From Flavobacterium haoranii (GTDB lineage Bacteria; Bacteroidota; Bacteroidia; Flavobacteriales; Flavobacteriaceae): 64,000 bases of DNA. A program made the position numbers and the translations under genes. Below the pieces are notes generated by a model. The model had not been told where the DNA came from. It saw nothing but the letters and a program-made list of their open reading frames with translations, and searched no databases. Shown here one piece after another: positions 26,704 to 35,017 of the stretch (positions within the stretch are counted from its first letter, which is position 1; the number at the start of each line of letters is the position of its first letter). The stretch lies in contig QKBC01000005.1 in NCBI GenBank assembly GCA_003246205.1, positions 62,001-126,000 on the forward strand, in the 5' to 3' direction.

Positions 26704-27648
26704 ATGAATGAAATTGAAAAAGCAATTGATAGTTTATTAGTAAAAACTAAATCAGAAATTTTTACAAGAATAGAAAAAGTTTCTTTTGAAGTGGATGTTG
26801 ATGAAACAAATGCAAAATGTTATTGCTATTCACTAAAAAGCGATGGAAATGGGAATTTAAGGCTTCAAGATTTAATCGAGTTCATTTTTGAAAGAATTTT
26901 AGATTATGCTATTCCTAAAAAAGATATTGATGAAGCATATCAGTATTCAAGGGATACAAATTCATCTTCTAAAATTGTACGGTTACAAAATATTGCAAGA
27001 ACATTATTTACTCATTTGAAAAAAACTGGAGAAGGAGGAGAAATTTTACTTTACATTTTAACTTTAGAAGTACTTAAAATACCTCAATTGATAAGTAAAA
27101 TGTCACTTAAAACAAATGGTGAAATGCACTATCAAGGTTCTGATGGCATACACTTTAATTATGATAAACTCAATGGTAATTTAAATTTATATTGGGGAGA
27201 ATCCAAGATGTATGCTCAATTATCAACTGCAATTAATAAGTGTTTTGAAAGTTTAAATGGATTTTTAAATGACCCTTATAGTTACAATTCAACACAAGAA
27301 AGAGATATAAGTCTATTCACAAAAAACATCCATGACAATATAAATGACCCAAAATTTGAAAAATTAATTGTTGAATATTTTGATAAAGACAATGAAAAAT
27401 CTAACAACCTAGTTTACAAAGGTATTTGTTTTATTGGTTACGATTTAAAAAGTTATAAGGAACTTAATAAGAGTAAAACTTTAGATGATATTAAAAAAGA
27501 AATTGAAAAAGGATTGGAAAACAATCATAAATTATTATCAAACTCTATAAAAAAGCACAAACTTGAATCAAAAGAAATACATGTCTTTTTAATACCATTC
27601 CCATCAGTTAGTGAATTTAGAAAAGAATTTTTAAAAACTCTTAAATAA
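26704..27648 (+). CDS. hamA: Hachiman defence protein HamA (DUF1837 nuclease)
   Basis: 314 residues. It carries the DUF1837 signature: TGEGGEILLYILTLEVLKIP (residues 108-127), SKMSLKT (131-137), the GSDGIHF motif (145-151) and YWGESKMY (163-170). The invariant Glu113, Asp147, Glu166 and Lys168 form a PD-(D/E)xK-like nuclease site. In characterised Hachiman systems HamA is a nuclease held in check by HamB and released by it to degrade DNA. The stop overlaps the hamB start by 1 bp (TAATG), so the two are translationally coupled. Intact by length and motifs. Confidence 0.92.
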   Translation: MNEIEKAIDSLLVKTKSEIFTRIEKVSFEVDVDETNAKCYCYSLKSDGNGNLRLQDLIEFIFERILDYAIPKKDIDEAYQYSRDTNSSSKIVRLQNIARTLFTHLKKTGEGGEILLYILTLEVLKIPQLISKMSLKTNGEMHYQGSDGIHFNYDKLNGNLNLYWGESKMYAQLSTAINKCFESLNGFLNDPYSYNSTQERDISLFTKNIHDNINDPKFEKLIVEYFDKDNEKSNNLVYKGICFIGYDLKSYKELNKSKTLDDIKKEIEKGLENNHKLLSNSIKKHKLESKEIHVFLIPFPSVSEFRKEFLKTLK

Positions 27649-30155
27649 TGATTGCAAGTAAATTATTTGAACTAAAAAGTTTCAAAAATCAATATGAAGC
27701 TTTAATTACTCTTTCTGTTTGTGAAACCATTCCAAGCTTAATTTGGGATGAATCAAAAGAATCATTATTAAAAAAAATTGATTGGAATAACATTTTAAGT
27801 ATTGCTTCGATATTAAGTTATTCAGATGTGAATTCTCATTTGGATGCAGCATTAAGGATTTCTCAAACCTGTCTGAATCAAAAAAATACTACTGAAATTC
27901 AAAAAAACGCTTCTGCAATTATATTGTCAAATTTGACTAATAAGCCAACAATTGATTTAGCGATTAAAAGAGATTTGATTGCATTAGATTATAAATCTCA
28001 CTTTCCTTTAAGTTTTAAATTACAATCTACAGAAATTGAAATTGAAAACTCAATAATAATTAAAAATGAAATTTTACATTTAAATAAATTTCAAAAACAA
28101 GTTCATGAAAATTTTGAAAATTTTCAAACAATAAGTATTTCTGCTCCAACATCAGCAGGTAAATCATTCATATTATGCAACATAATTATCGAAGAATTAA
28201 TAAAAAAAATTCGAAACATTATTTATGTTGTTCCTACAAGAGCCTTAATTAGTCAAGTTGAAAAAGATATTAAGAATTTATTAGAGAAACATGATTTAAA
28301 AAATGTAAGTGTTTCAACTGTACCTCATTTTGAAGCTGAAGAAGGAAAATCAAATGTGTTTGTGTTTACTCAAGAAAGATTACATTGGTTTTTAAATGAT
28401 AACCCTCTTGATATAGATTTAATTATTATTGATGAAGCTCATAAAATTGATGACGGGAATAGAGGCATTCTACTTCAACAAAAATTAGAAGAGACTATAA
28501 AACTGAACAAAAAGATAAAGGTTCTTTTTTCAAGTCCATTCACTTCAAATCCAGAATTATTATTAGAAAATGTAAAAAACAATAGCTTAAAGAAAGATGT
28601 CAATACACAATATGTTTCTGTTAATCAAAATTTAATATACGCATCACAATTTCCAAGAAAGCCAAATATATGGAATTTAACACTTTGTCTTGTTGATAGT
28701 AAAATACAATTGGGACATGTAAAATTAAAAGACAGACCCGATAATGATACTAAGAAAATAACTTTTATCAGTCATTCAATTTCAAATTTAGAAAGTGGAA
28801 ATATTTTATACTCAAATGGTGCTGCTGGGTCTGAAGAAAAAGCATTGGTGCTTTTCGATTTACTTGATGAAGTAGAAGTCAGTGAAAATGTGATTGAACT
28901 TCAAAAACTCGTTAAAAAGACTATTCATAAAAATTATACTTTAGCAAAAGTTTTAAAAAAAGGAATTGCCTTTCATTATGGTAATATGCCACTTCTCATT
29001 AGACAAGAAATTGAAAAATTGTTCAATAGTGGTGAAATTAAATATCTCATTTGCACTTCAACTCTTCTTGAGGGTATAAATCTTCCTGCAAAATCAATCT
29101 TCATTTTAAAACCTAGAAGAGGTAAATCTAATCCTTTAAATCAAAATGATTTTTGGAATCTTGCAGGCAGGGCAGGACGATTAGGCAAGGAATTTAGCGG
29201 TAATATTATATGCATTAATCCAAATGAGTGGGAAATTCAGCCAAATCCAAATAAGTCAAAACAAAAAATTGAAAGAGCATTAGACAAAATTGAAAAAAAT
29301 AGTGAAGAATTAATTAATTATATTCAAGAAGATAGTCCAAGAGAAATGGCAGAGCAAAGACAAGACCTTGAATTTGCATTTGGATATTATTACATTAAAT
29401 TTTTAGAAAGTGAGTTACTTCCTGATAATGAATTTCATGAAACTCTTTTAAGTCAATTCAATATATTAAAAAAAAGGATAAAAATTCCTGATTCAATTAT
29501 TAAAAGAAATCCAGGTATTTCTCCAATCGCACAACAAGAACTTTATGAATATTTAACAAATAATATTGAAAGAATTGATGATTTAATTCCACCCTATCCT
29601 GAAGATGAAGATGCAATAGAACAATATATTAGACTAATTGGTAGAATTGGAAAAACCATTTCTAAATACCCATATCAACTGAATCATTATCGTTCGATTT
29701 TATTGGTGAATTGGATGAGGGGGTATCCATTGTCACTTTTAATTTCAAATAGTAATAAATATTACTCAAAAAAAGAAGGCAATAAAAAAAGTTTAGCTGC
29801 TATTATAAGAAATGTGATGGATGATGTTGAGACTTTTGTAAGATTTAGATTTGCAAAAGACTCTGGATGTTATATTGATGTTTTAAGATACGTATTAGAA
29901 ATAAATAACAAATCAGATTTAATTCCCAATATTCCACAATTAAATTTGTGGTTAGAATTTGGTGTTTCTAAGAAAACACACCTATCATTACTTTCTCTTG
30001 GATTAAGTAGGAACACTGTAATTGAGCTGAATAATTATATTACTAGTACTACATTATCAAAAACAGAATGTATAGATTGGCTAAATCAACAAGATTTAGG
30101 ACAGTTAGATTTATCTCCAATTATTATTGAAGAAATTAAAAAAGTATTACGATGA
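27648..30155 (+). CDS. hamB: Hachiman defence helicase HamB
   Basis: 835 residues. It is a superfamily 2 helicase of the Ski2-like type: Walker A APTSAGKS (166-173), PTRALISQVE, DEAH box IIIDEAHKID (259-268), then HYGNMPLLIRQEIEKLF, CTSTLLEGINLPA and WNLAGRAGRLGKEF (near 500-513), the motif V-VI region. The region before about 140 and the long C-terminal region after about 550 are helical and family-specific. HamB senses damaged or phage DNA and controls HamA. The start overlaps the hamA stop, and the stop overlaps the next small gene (ATGA). All motifs are intact, so the system looks functional. Confidence 0.93.
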   Translation: MIASKLFELKSFKNQYEALITLSVCETIPSLIWDESKESLLKKIDWNNILSIASILSYSDVNSHLDAALRISQTCLNQKNTTEIQKNASAIILSNLTNKPTIDLAIKRDLIALDYKSHFPLSFKLQSTEIEIENSIIIKNEILHLNKFQKQVHENFENFQTISISAPTSAGKSFILCNIIIEELIKKIRNIIYVVPTRALISQVEKDIKNLLEKHDLKNVSVSTVPHFEAEEGKSNVFVFTQERLHWFLNDNPLDIDLIIIDEAHKIDDGNRGILLQQKLEETIKLNKKIKVLFSSPFTSNPELLLENVKNNSLKKDVNTQYVSVNQNLIYASQFPRKPNIWNLTLCLVDSKIQLGHVKLKDRPDNDTKKITFISHSISNLESGNILYSNGAAGSEEKALVLFDLLDEVEVSENVIELQKLVKKTIHKNYTLAKVLKKGIAFHYGNMPLLIRQEIEKLFNSGEIKYLICTSTLLEGINLPAKSIFILKPRRGKSNPLNQNDFWNLAGRAGRLGKEFSGNIICINPNEWEIQPNPNKSKQKIERALDKIEKNSEELINYIQEDSPREMAEQRQDLEFAFGYYYIKFLESELLPDNEFHETLLSQFNILKKRIKIPDSIIKRNPGISPIAQQELYEYLTNNIERIDDLIPPYPEDEDAIEQYIRLIGRIGKTISKYPYQLNHYRSILLVNWMRGYPLSLLISNSNKYYSKKEGNKKSLAAIIRNVMDDVETFVRFRFAKDSGCYIDVLRYVLEINNKSDLIPNIPQLNLWLEFGVSKKTHLSLLSLGLSRNTVIELNNYITSTTLSKTECIDWLNQQDLGQLDLSPIIIEEIKKVLR

Positions 30156-30475
30156 CATTAGATGATAAAATAAATTCTTATACAGCAATTCAATCTTTCC
30201 TAGAACATTTAGGTTACAAGAAAAATATAAATTATATTGAAAAGTTAAAATGCAAAATTAACATCCATAAAGAAAATCCTAATTATTATTTTGATGATAA
30301 TTTAGAGCTTGAAAACAACGCATTCAATTTATATTTTATAATATATTATCCTTATTTGTCATCTTTTAATTTAACAACTAGAATAAATTCTAATAAATAT
30401 TTATTTTTTTGGAATGACATTGAAAAAAAACTATCTGTTGAATATGAAAATATAATTATTAATTTTAAACAATAA
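30152..30475 (+). CDS. 107-residue orphan coupled to hamB
   Basis: The start overlaps the hamB stop by four bases (ATGA), and its end runs into a terminator, so it is the last gene of the Hachiman transcript. The sequence is rich in Asn, Tyr and Ile: MTLDDKINSYTAIQSFLEHLGYKK then an aromatic beta-like part (NLYFIIYYPYLSSFNLTTRI, YLFFWNDIEKKLSVEYENII). No signal peptide, clear membrane helix or motif is seen. Hachiman is described as a two-gene system, so this extra coupled gene is unusual. It may be a modulator or a passenger. Confidence 0.6.
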   Translation: MTLDDKINSYTAIQSFLEHLGYKKNINYIEKLKCKINIHKENPNYYFDDNLELENNAFNLYFIIYYPYLSSFNLTTRINSNKYLFFWNDIEKKLSVEYENIIINFKQ

Positions 30476-30500
30476 ACCCTGTCTAAGGACAGGGTTTATT
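30471..30500. terminator. Bidirectional terminator closing the defence cargo
   Basis: AATAAACCCTGTC pairs perfectly with GACAGGGTTTATT. It separates the plus-strand cargo from the convergent backbone genes on the minus strand. Confidence 0.85.
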
Positions 30501-31517
30501 TTAACTCAAAAACCAAGCATAGTTAGAATTACTATCACTTAGTGCATTTGAGATACCTTTTGCAAAAGAAAAGGCATTCACTCCTCTATCAAGGAAAGTA
30601 TCAATGTAGGAGCTTTTATTTGCCCCTGTGAATAGGTTATACATGTTCCAAAGGTTAATTTCTCCATTACTTTCTCTACAAAAACTTTCATCATTGTAAT
30701 AATCTTTAGCAATAGCAGAAATATGTCCGTCATTCATAAGCAATTCAGGTAAAAGTACTTTTTCATTTTTTGGTAAGTAATTATACAATCTACTTTTACC
30801 AATAATTTGAGCAAACTGCTTTTCAGTTAATTTATAATCAACTAAATCATTCATACTCTTTATTTGCTGGTGTATGTTGTATGATTGTACAATTTCCATG
30901 ATTTTACCTGAAAGTTCCTGACTACTTGTAGCTTTAATTTCATCTTTAAATCCATCAGTAGAAACACAAAGATTACAACATACCATATTTTGAAAGCCAA
31001 TAAAAAACTTAAACTTTTCAAAAGTCTTTTTGTTGTAAAGGTTTTCCAAATTGTAGCTTCTTACTCCGCCTATAGTTAAAGCTAATTCATTACCATTAAT
31101 ATTTTCAGTGATTGAAGGAATCCTAATAATAAAAGCCATTCTCTCATAGTACATTGTTCTTTGATGTTCCAACAATTCCTTTGCTGGCACATGTAGAGCA
31201 TCAGGAGTTCTACCTCTAATTAAATGACTTGTCCTAATCTCAGGAGTATCAATCACTTCATTTGGGAATAATTTACTTATACCAGCAAAAGCAGAATCAA
31301 TAAATTCTTGGTGAGATATGGTAATTTCGTTATCCTTTGTAAAAACAGGAATAATGCAGTCTTCTTTTAATTGAGAAAGGCTAACCTCTTCCGTGTTAGC
31401 CTCTATAAATGGAGAAGTCTTTTTATAAGTTGGTACTTCTCTGTGAAAACCAGCAGAAGGAATATTTATTTGCTTTGCTGGTATTTGTACTTCAGTTTCA
31501 AATGTGGTTAGTTCCAT
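30501..31517 (-). CDS. DUF3871 family protein
   Basis: 338 residues. It matches the DUF3871 proteins of Bacteroidota integrative elements: IRTSHLIRGRTPDALHVPAKELLEHQRTMYYERMAFIIRIPSI near residue 100-140, SYNLENLYNKKTFEKFKFFIGFQNMVCCNLC near 155-190, and the C-terminal INLWNMYNLFTGANKSSYIDTFLDRGVNAF. This last segment resembles the end of DUF932-type phage/plasmid proteins. Function unknown; the genetic setting suggests a DNA-processing or anti-defence role. Its first 20 bp overlap the 3' end of the ATPase gene, so the two are co-translated. Confidence 0.82.
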   Translation of the reverse strand: MELTTFETEVQIPAKQINIPSAGFHREVPTYKKTSPFIEANTEEVSLSQLKEDCIIPVFTKDNEITISHQEFIDSAFAGISKLFPNEVIDTPEIRTSHLIRGRTPDALHVPAKELLEHQRTMYYERMAFIIRIPSITENINGNELALTIGGVRSYNLENLYNKKTFEKFKFFIGFQNMVCCNLCVSTDGFKDEIKATSSQELSGKIMEIVQSYNIHQQIKSMNDLVDYKLTEKQFAQIIGKSRLYNYLPKNEKVLLPELLMNDGHISAIAKDYYNDESFCRESNGEINLWNMYNLFTGANKSSYIDTFLDRGVNAFSFAKGISNALSDSNSNYAWFLS

Positions 31518-32358
31518 TTCCGTTAAGTGGTTTAATTGCGTTATTAATTAATTTTTGAAGTAAATCTCTTTTATCAATGAAATCTTTTTCAATGGTCTTA
31601 GCCAAATCAAGATTATTTTGATAGAGTTCTGTAAGTTCTTTCAAAGTATTGCATTCAATTACTTTTACTTTGAGTTCCTCTTTTGTCATGGTACTATTGC
31701 ACCAATTCAAGATTTTCTTTCCTGTTTGAGTATTAATGATAAATTGTGGTTTGCCTTCAAATAGTAAAGTTCTATCCTTACTTGAAGTAGCAAAATGTTT
31801 ACTGTCAATGTCAAACACAATGGTAAATTCGTAGCTAATCTCATCTCTTTGTATGGCTTTTAAACCTACCTTTTCAGGAACCATTTTACCATTCTTTTCA
31901 GATAAAACATAATCTTGTTTTACCCTCATAGTTGCTATGATATGAGAATTGCTATTAAGTATCTTATCCACAAAAGCCTTTTGTCTTGGTGTGATTTTAT
32001 TCCAATTGGTAAAAGAGTTACCAGCAAGAGAAGAATGATAATCAAGTAGAAAATCCCAGCAATGTGAAATTGAATCTAAAATAATAACTTCCATACCTGC
32101 TTTTTCACAAACTTCAATTGCTTCAATATACCTCTCAGGTGAATGTGGATTATCCAATGTTAGTACATTGAACTTTCCTAAGTGAGCATATAAGTCAGCA
32201 CTTCCATTTTCTGTATCAATAATGGCAACTTTATTAAGGTTCCCATTTGTCAATCCTTGTGCAATTAAAATTGCACTCATAGTTTTTCCTGAACCACTTG
32301 GTCCTTGTAAAGCCATCTTGATTTTAGCTTTACTTCTTTCTGATTTTCTTAATTGCAT
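31498..32358 (-). CDS. RecA-fold P-loop ATPase of the element (Sak4-like)
   Basis: 286 residues. Walker A GPSGSGKT (19-26), a DTENGSADLY motif near residue 47 and Walker B EVIILDSISHCWDF near 90-105 mark a RecA-fold ATPase like the phage Sak4 / AAA_24 group, which act in single-strand annealing or recombination. A C-terminal helical tail follows the core. It lies between the integrase and DUF3871 on the same strand and overlaps DUF3871. It could help replicate or recombine the excised circle; that is inference. Confidence 0.8.
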   Translation of the reverse strand: MQLRKSERSKAKIKMALQGPSGSGKTMSAILIAQGLTNGNLNKVAIIDTENGSADLYAHLGKFNVLTLDNPHSPERYIEAIEVCEKAGMEVIILDSISHCWDFLLDYHSSLAGNSFTNWNKITPRQKAFVDKILNSNSHIIATMRVKQDYVLSEKNGKMVPEKVGLKAIQRDEISYEFTIVFDIDSKHFATSSKDRTLLFEGKPQFIINTQTGKKILNWCNSTMTKEELKVKVIECNTLKELTELYQNNLDLAKTIEKDFIDKRDLLQKLINNAIKPLNGNGTNHI

Positions 32359-32378
32359 AATTGTAATTTGATTAAATA

Positions 32379-32402
32379 AAAAAACCTGCTATGCAGCAGG
32401 TT
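32379..32402 (-). terminator. Terminator at the end of the integrase gene
   Basis: AACCTGCT / AGCAGGTT stem, ATGC loop, with seven T on the minus strand. The integrase stop codon lies inside the hairpin. Confidence 0.8.
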
Positions 32403-33642
32403 GTAAATTGTTTTGATTATAACTAACTAAACTCTCTTGAAGTAATTTTTCGTTTTCTTTATCAATAACATCATCTTCAAAATCTTTTAAATATGCTGTT
32501 GTGATTGCTACATTTTTATGTCCCATAGATTGAGATACTATATCAGTTGAAACACCAATTTGTTTCAAATTTGTAGCATAACTATGTCTTGCAACATAAC
32601 TACTTAAAGGTTTATCAACTCCAACTATTTCTGCAATTTTCTTCAAATCACTATTAAACTTTTTAAGCTTTTTGTGTTTTCTATTTTGAATCTGAGTTGC
32701 AGTTAAATTATTACTTAATAATATTGGGAAAACATAATCTGTTGTTGATGGTCTATTTCTATAAAAATCTAAAATTTCTTTGACAGGTTTTAGTATGTTG
32801 ATGTTAAACTTACCTTTGGTTTTTGACCTAATATAGGTTATTCTATCTCCTGAAACACTTGACCATTTTAACATCATAATATCAAAATAATTCATCCCTC
32901 TACAGTAATAAGAAAAGAGAAAAATTCTTTTAGCTTCTGCAAGATTTGGATATTTTGTTTCATCAAAATTCTCTATCAATCTTACCTCTTCTCTTGTTAA
33001 TGCTTTTTTAATATTTCCAACTTTTAACTTAGATACTTTATAAACCTTAAAAGGATAATACTTTTCATCAATAACATTTTTCTTGATTGCTCTATTATAT
33101 AGTGAACGTAATTCTCTCATTTTAAAAGCTACCCCTCCATCTGAATTATTGTTTTCTCTCAAATAAACTTCGTACTTCTCCAAAAAAGTTGGTGTAATCT
33201 CCTTAAACATCAAGTTGTTTTTTTTATGAAAATTAAATACGGATTTCTTTGTTTCACTTAATGCTTTTGCATTTCCAGCTTTTCCTGACTTATTCAAATC
33301 TGAAATTACTTCATTCCAAAATTCTAACACAGTAATTTTGTTTGGCTCAATACCTCTAAACTTTTCTTCAAATTGGTCAAGACTAAAATCAATCTCTTCT
33401 AATTCAAAGTCATTGATAATCTTCAATGCTTTCTCTCTCATCTTAGCTAACAACAAATTACTTTGTGTATGATTTGGAAATGTCTTCTTAAATTGAATAT
33501 TAACTTCATCCCAGTCTGATAAATTACACTTAAATCCTAATGAAATAATCTTTGACTTTCTGTTGTTAGTTATTCTCAAGATAACTGGATAAAGTCCTTC
33601 ATTTGTTGATTTATCTCTTAATAATATTTTTATACTTGCCAT
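32389..33642 (-). CDS. Tyrosine-type site-specific integrase
   Basis: 417 residues from the ATG giving MASIKILLRDKS; another ATG lies 33 bp upstream. Order: an arm-binding beta domain (1-75), a SAM-like core-binding domain (about 90-190) and a C-terminal catalytic domain. Catalytic residues seen are Arg in YCRGMNYFDIMML, Lys in RSKTKGKFNI, ARHSYATNL (Arg; the usual first His is Tyr, as in most Bacteroidota integrases), His in SMGHKNVAIT and the nucleophile Tyr in TTAYLKDF. It should recombine the element at the tRNA site. It lies about 2.8 kb from the tRNA end, with the excisionase-like and replication-like genes in between. Confidence 0.95.
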   Translation of the reverse strand: MASIKILLRDKSTNEGLYPVILRITNNRKSKIISLGFKCNLSDWDEVNIQFKKTFPNHTQSNLLLAKMREKALKIINDFELEEIDFSLDQFEEKFRGIEPNKITVLEFWNEVISDLNKSGKAGNAKALSETKKSVFNFHKKNNLMFKEITPTFLEKYEVYLRENNNSDGGVAFKMRELRSLYNRAIKKNVIDEKYYPFKVYKVSKLKVGNIKKALTREEVRLIENFDETKYPNLAEAKRIFLFSYYCRGMNYFDIMMLKWSSVSGDRITYIRSKTKGKFNINILKPVKEILDFYRNRPSTTDYVFPILLSNNLTATQIQNRKHKKLKKFNSDLKKIAEIVGVDKPLSSYVARHSYATNLKQIGVSTDIVSQSMGHKNVAITTAYLKDFEDDVIDKENEKLLQESLVSYNQNNLQPAA

Positions 33643-33702
33643 AATTTTATATTTTGAGTTGACAAATTCTAACAATAGGAAGTATGGAATTTGTCAATAT
33701 TT

Positions 33703-34596
33703 TTATTTGCTTAATAATTGATTGAACTTTTCTGTTAATTGTATTCTCAATTGATTTTTTACTTTCTGAAGATTGTGCTTTTCCAAAAGAGCTAAATACC
33801 TCTTCTTATGATTGGACTTAACTTGTCTTTTATTTGCTTCATTTAGTTTATTCCAAAAAATGAAACTCGAATACATGTTTAACTTCTCATAATCTTTTTC
33901 AGAAATTAAATCCTCAGAGTAATCATCAACAATTAATAGCTCATTAAATCTCTTTAGTAAATAGTCAAATAAGTTTTCAAGTACTTCTTTATTTTTTAAA
34001 TCATCTAAATTGTAAACCCCAAGTGGGTTAAATTCTTTTGAGCTTAAAAACTTAATTTCAAATCTTAAAATATTCTCATTACTAAGTTTATATTGTTTTG
34101 CTTTATCATAAATTTTTATCATATAATTGAAATGTTCAAAACTCATTAAGTAACCTTTTCCTTTAAACTTATTTATCATAGAATGTCTGTCAAAATTGTG
34201 CATTAATACACTTTTTGAAATTAATTCTTGAGCTGGAATAGGAACTCTTAAGTTAAATCCGAATTCAAGTTGTGTTAGTTTTTTATTCGTTATTTCAATA
34301 ACATTATCTCTTAAGTAATCAATAACAGAACATAATTGAGAATAAGTAAAATCGTTATGATTGTGTTCTTTACCCTCAATCAACAAATTATTCAGTTTGT
34401 GAATTGAATTCTTTGCATATCCACTTTTCTCATTAACTACAACCTCAATATTTTCGAGATTAACTTTATAAGGATATAATACTTCTGCTGAATGATATTC
34501 TAAGACAGAAAACATCTTCTCAAAATTATTTGGGTCTTTGATAAAAGTCTCTAATTTGCTTTTATCATTATAGTGAACTCTTACAAAATCAATCAT
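33703..34596 (-). CDS. Possible rolling-circle-type replication initiator
   Basis: 297 residues. IDFVRVHYNDKSKLETF at the N-terminus, LTQLEFGFNLRVPIP near 110, then MIKIYDKAKQYKLSNENILRFEIKF near 160-185 resemble the core of phage/plasmid replication proteins of the CRI / gene II type (K-x-Y-D-K...L-R-x-E). The expected catalytic Tyr could be in the KIYDKAKQY segment. The match is partial, so this is a tentative call. It overlaps the upstream HTH gene by 4 bp and sits 60 bp ahead of the integrase. Confidence 0.6.
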   Translation of the reverse strand: MIDFVRVHYNDKSKLETFIKDPNNFEKMFSVLEYHSAEVLYPYKVNLENIEVVVNEKSGYAKNSIHKLNNLLIEGKEHNHNDFTYSQLCSVIDYLRDNVIEITNKKLTQLEFGFNLRVPIPAQELISKSVLMHNFDRHSMINKFKGKGYLMSFEHFNYMIKIYDKAKQYKLSNENILRFEIKFLSSKEFNPLGVYNLDDLKNKEVLENLFDYLLKRFNELLIVDDYSEDLISEKDYEKLNMYSSFIFWNKLNEANKRQVKSNHKKRYLALLEKHNLQKVKNQLRIQLTEKFNQLLSK

Positions 34597-34889
34597 AATC
34601 TTGATTTTTGAGTTCGACCTAAATATGAATTTATTTCATCTTCTATTTCTTCAGTAGAAATTGACTTGCTATTCAAAACCCAATTATCAAGTTCTGACTT
34701 TTTGAAATAAATTTTTTTTCCACCAGGATTATAAAAAGGAATTTCCTTTTTGCTGGTCATTTTATACAACGCAGATTTTGATAAACATAAATAATCTGCA
34801 CCCTCATCAAGAGTTAAAATTTCTTTACTTAAAGCATATTGTCTCTTTAATAATGCTTCAATTTCATTTAGTTTTTGGAATAAGTCCAT
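34593..34889 (-). CDS. Excisionase-family helix-turn-helix protein
   Basis: 98 residues. The middle is the MerR/excisionase HTH_17 fold: ILTLDEGADYLCLSKSALYKMTSKKEIPFYNPGGKKIYFKKSELDNWV, with the wing KIPFY..GGKK.YF. A leading coiled helix (LFQKLNEIEALLKRQYALSKE) may pair the proteins. It likely acts as excisionase and/or regulator of the element. Its start follows the 12-bp tandem repeats at 34982-35017 by about 90 bp; they are a candidate binding site. The downstream gene overlaps by 4 bp. Confidence 0.85.
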   Translation of the reverse strand: MDLFQKLNEIEALLKRQYALSKEILTLDEGADYLCLSKSALYKMTSKKEIPFYNPGGKKIYFKKSELDNWVLNSKSISTEEIEDEINSYLGRTQKSRL

Positions 34890-34950
34890 AATCTTAAAAA
34901 ATTATGGAAAAGCGCTTTTCCTGTTATTACTGAAGCAAAGTAAGCGCATA

Positions 34951-34983
34951 AAAAAACCCTTATTTCTACAGTGTAATAAGGGT
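34951..34983 (-). terminator. Terminator after the 430-residue gene
   Basis: ACCCTTATT / AATAAGGGT stem with a run of six T on the minus strand. Confidence 0.75.
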
Positions 34984-35017
34984 GTAAGACAAAGTGTAAG
35001 GTAAAGTGTAAGACACT
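34982..35017 (+). repeat. Three tandem 12-bp iteron-like repeats
   Basis: GTGTAAGACAAA, GTGTAAGGTAAA and GTGTAAGACACT run head to tail without gaps, ahead of the excisionase-like and replication-like genes. Candidate binding site for Xis, Rep or a repressor. Confidence 0.65.
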
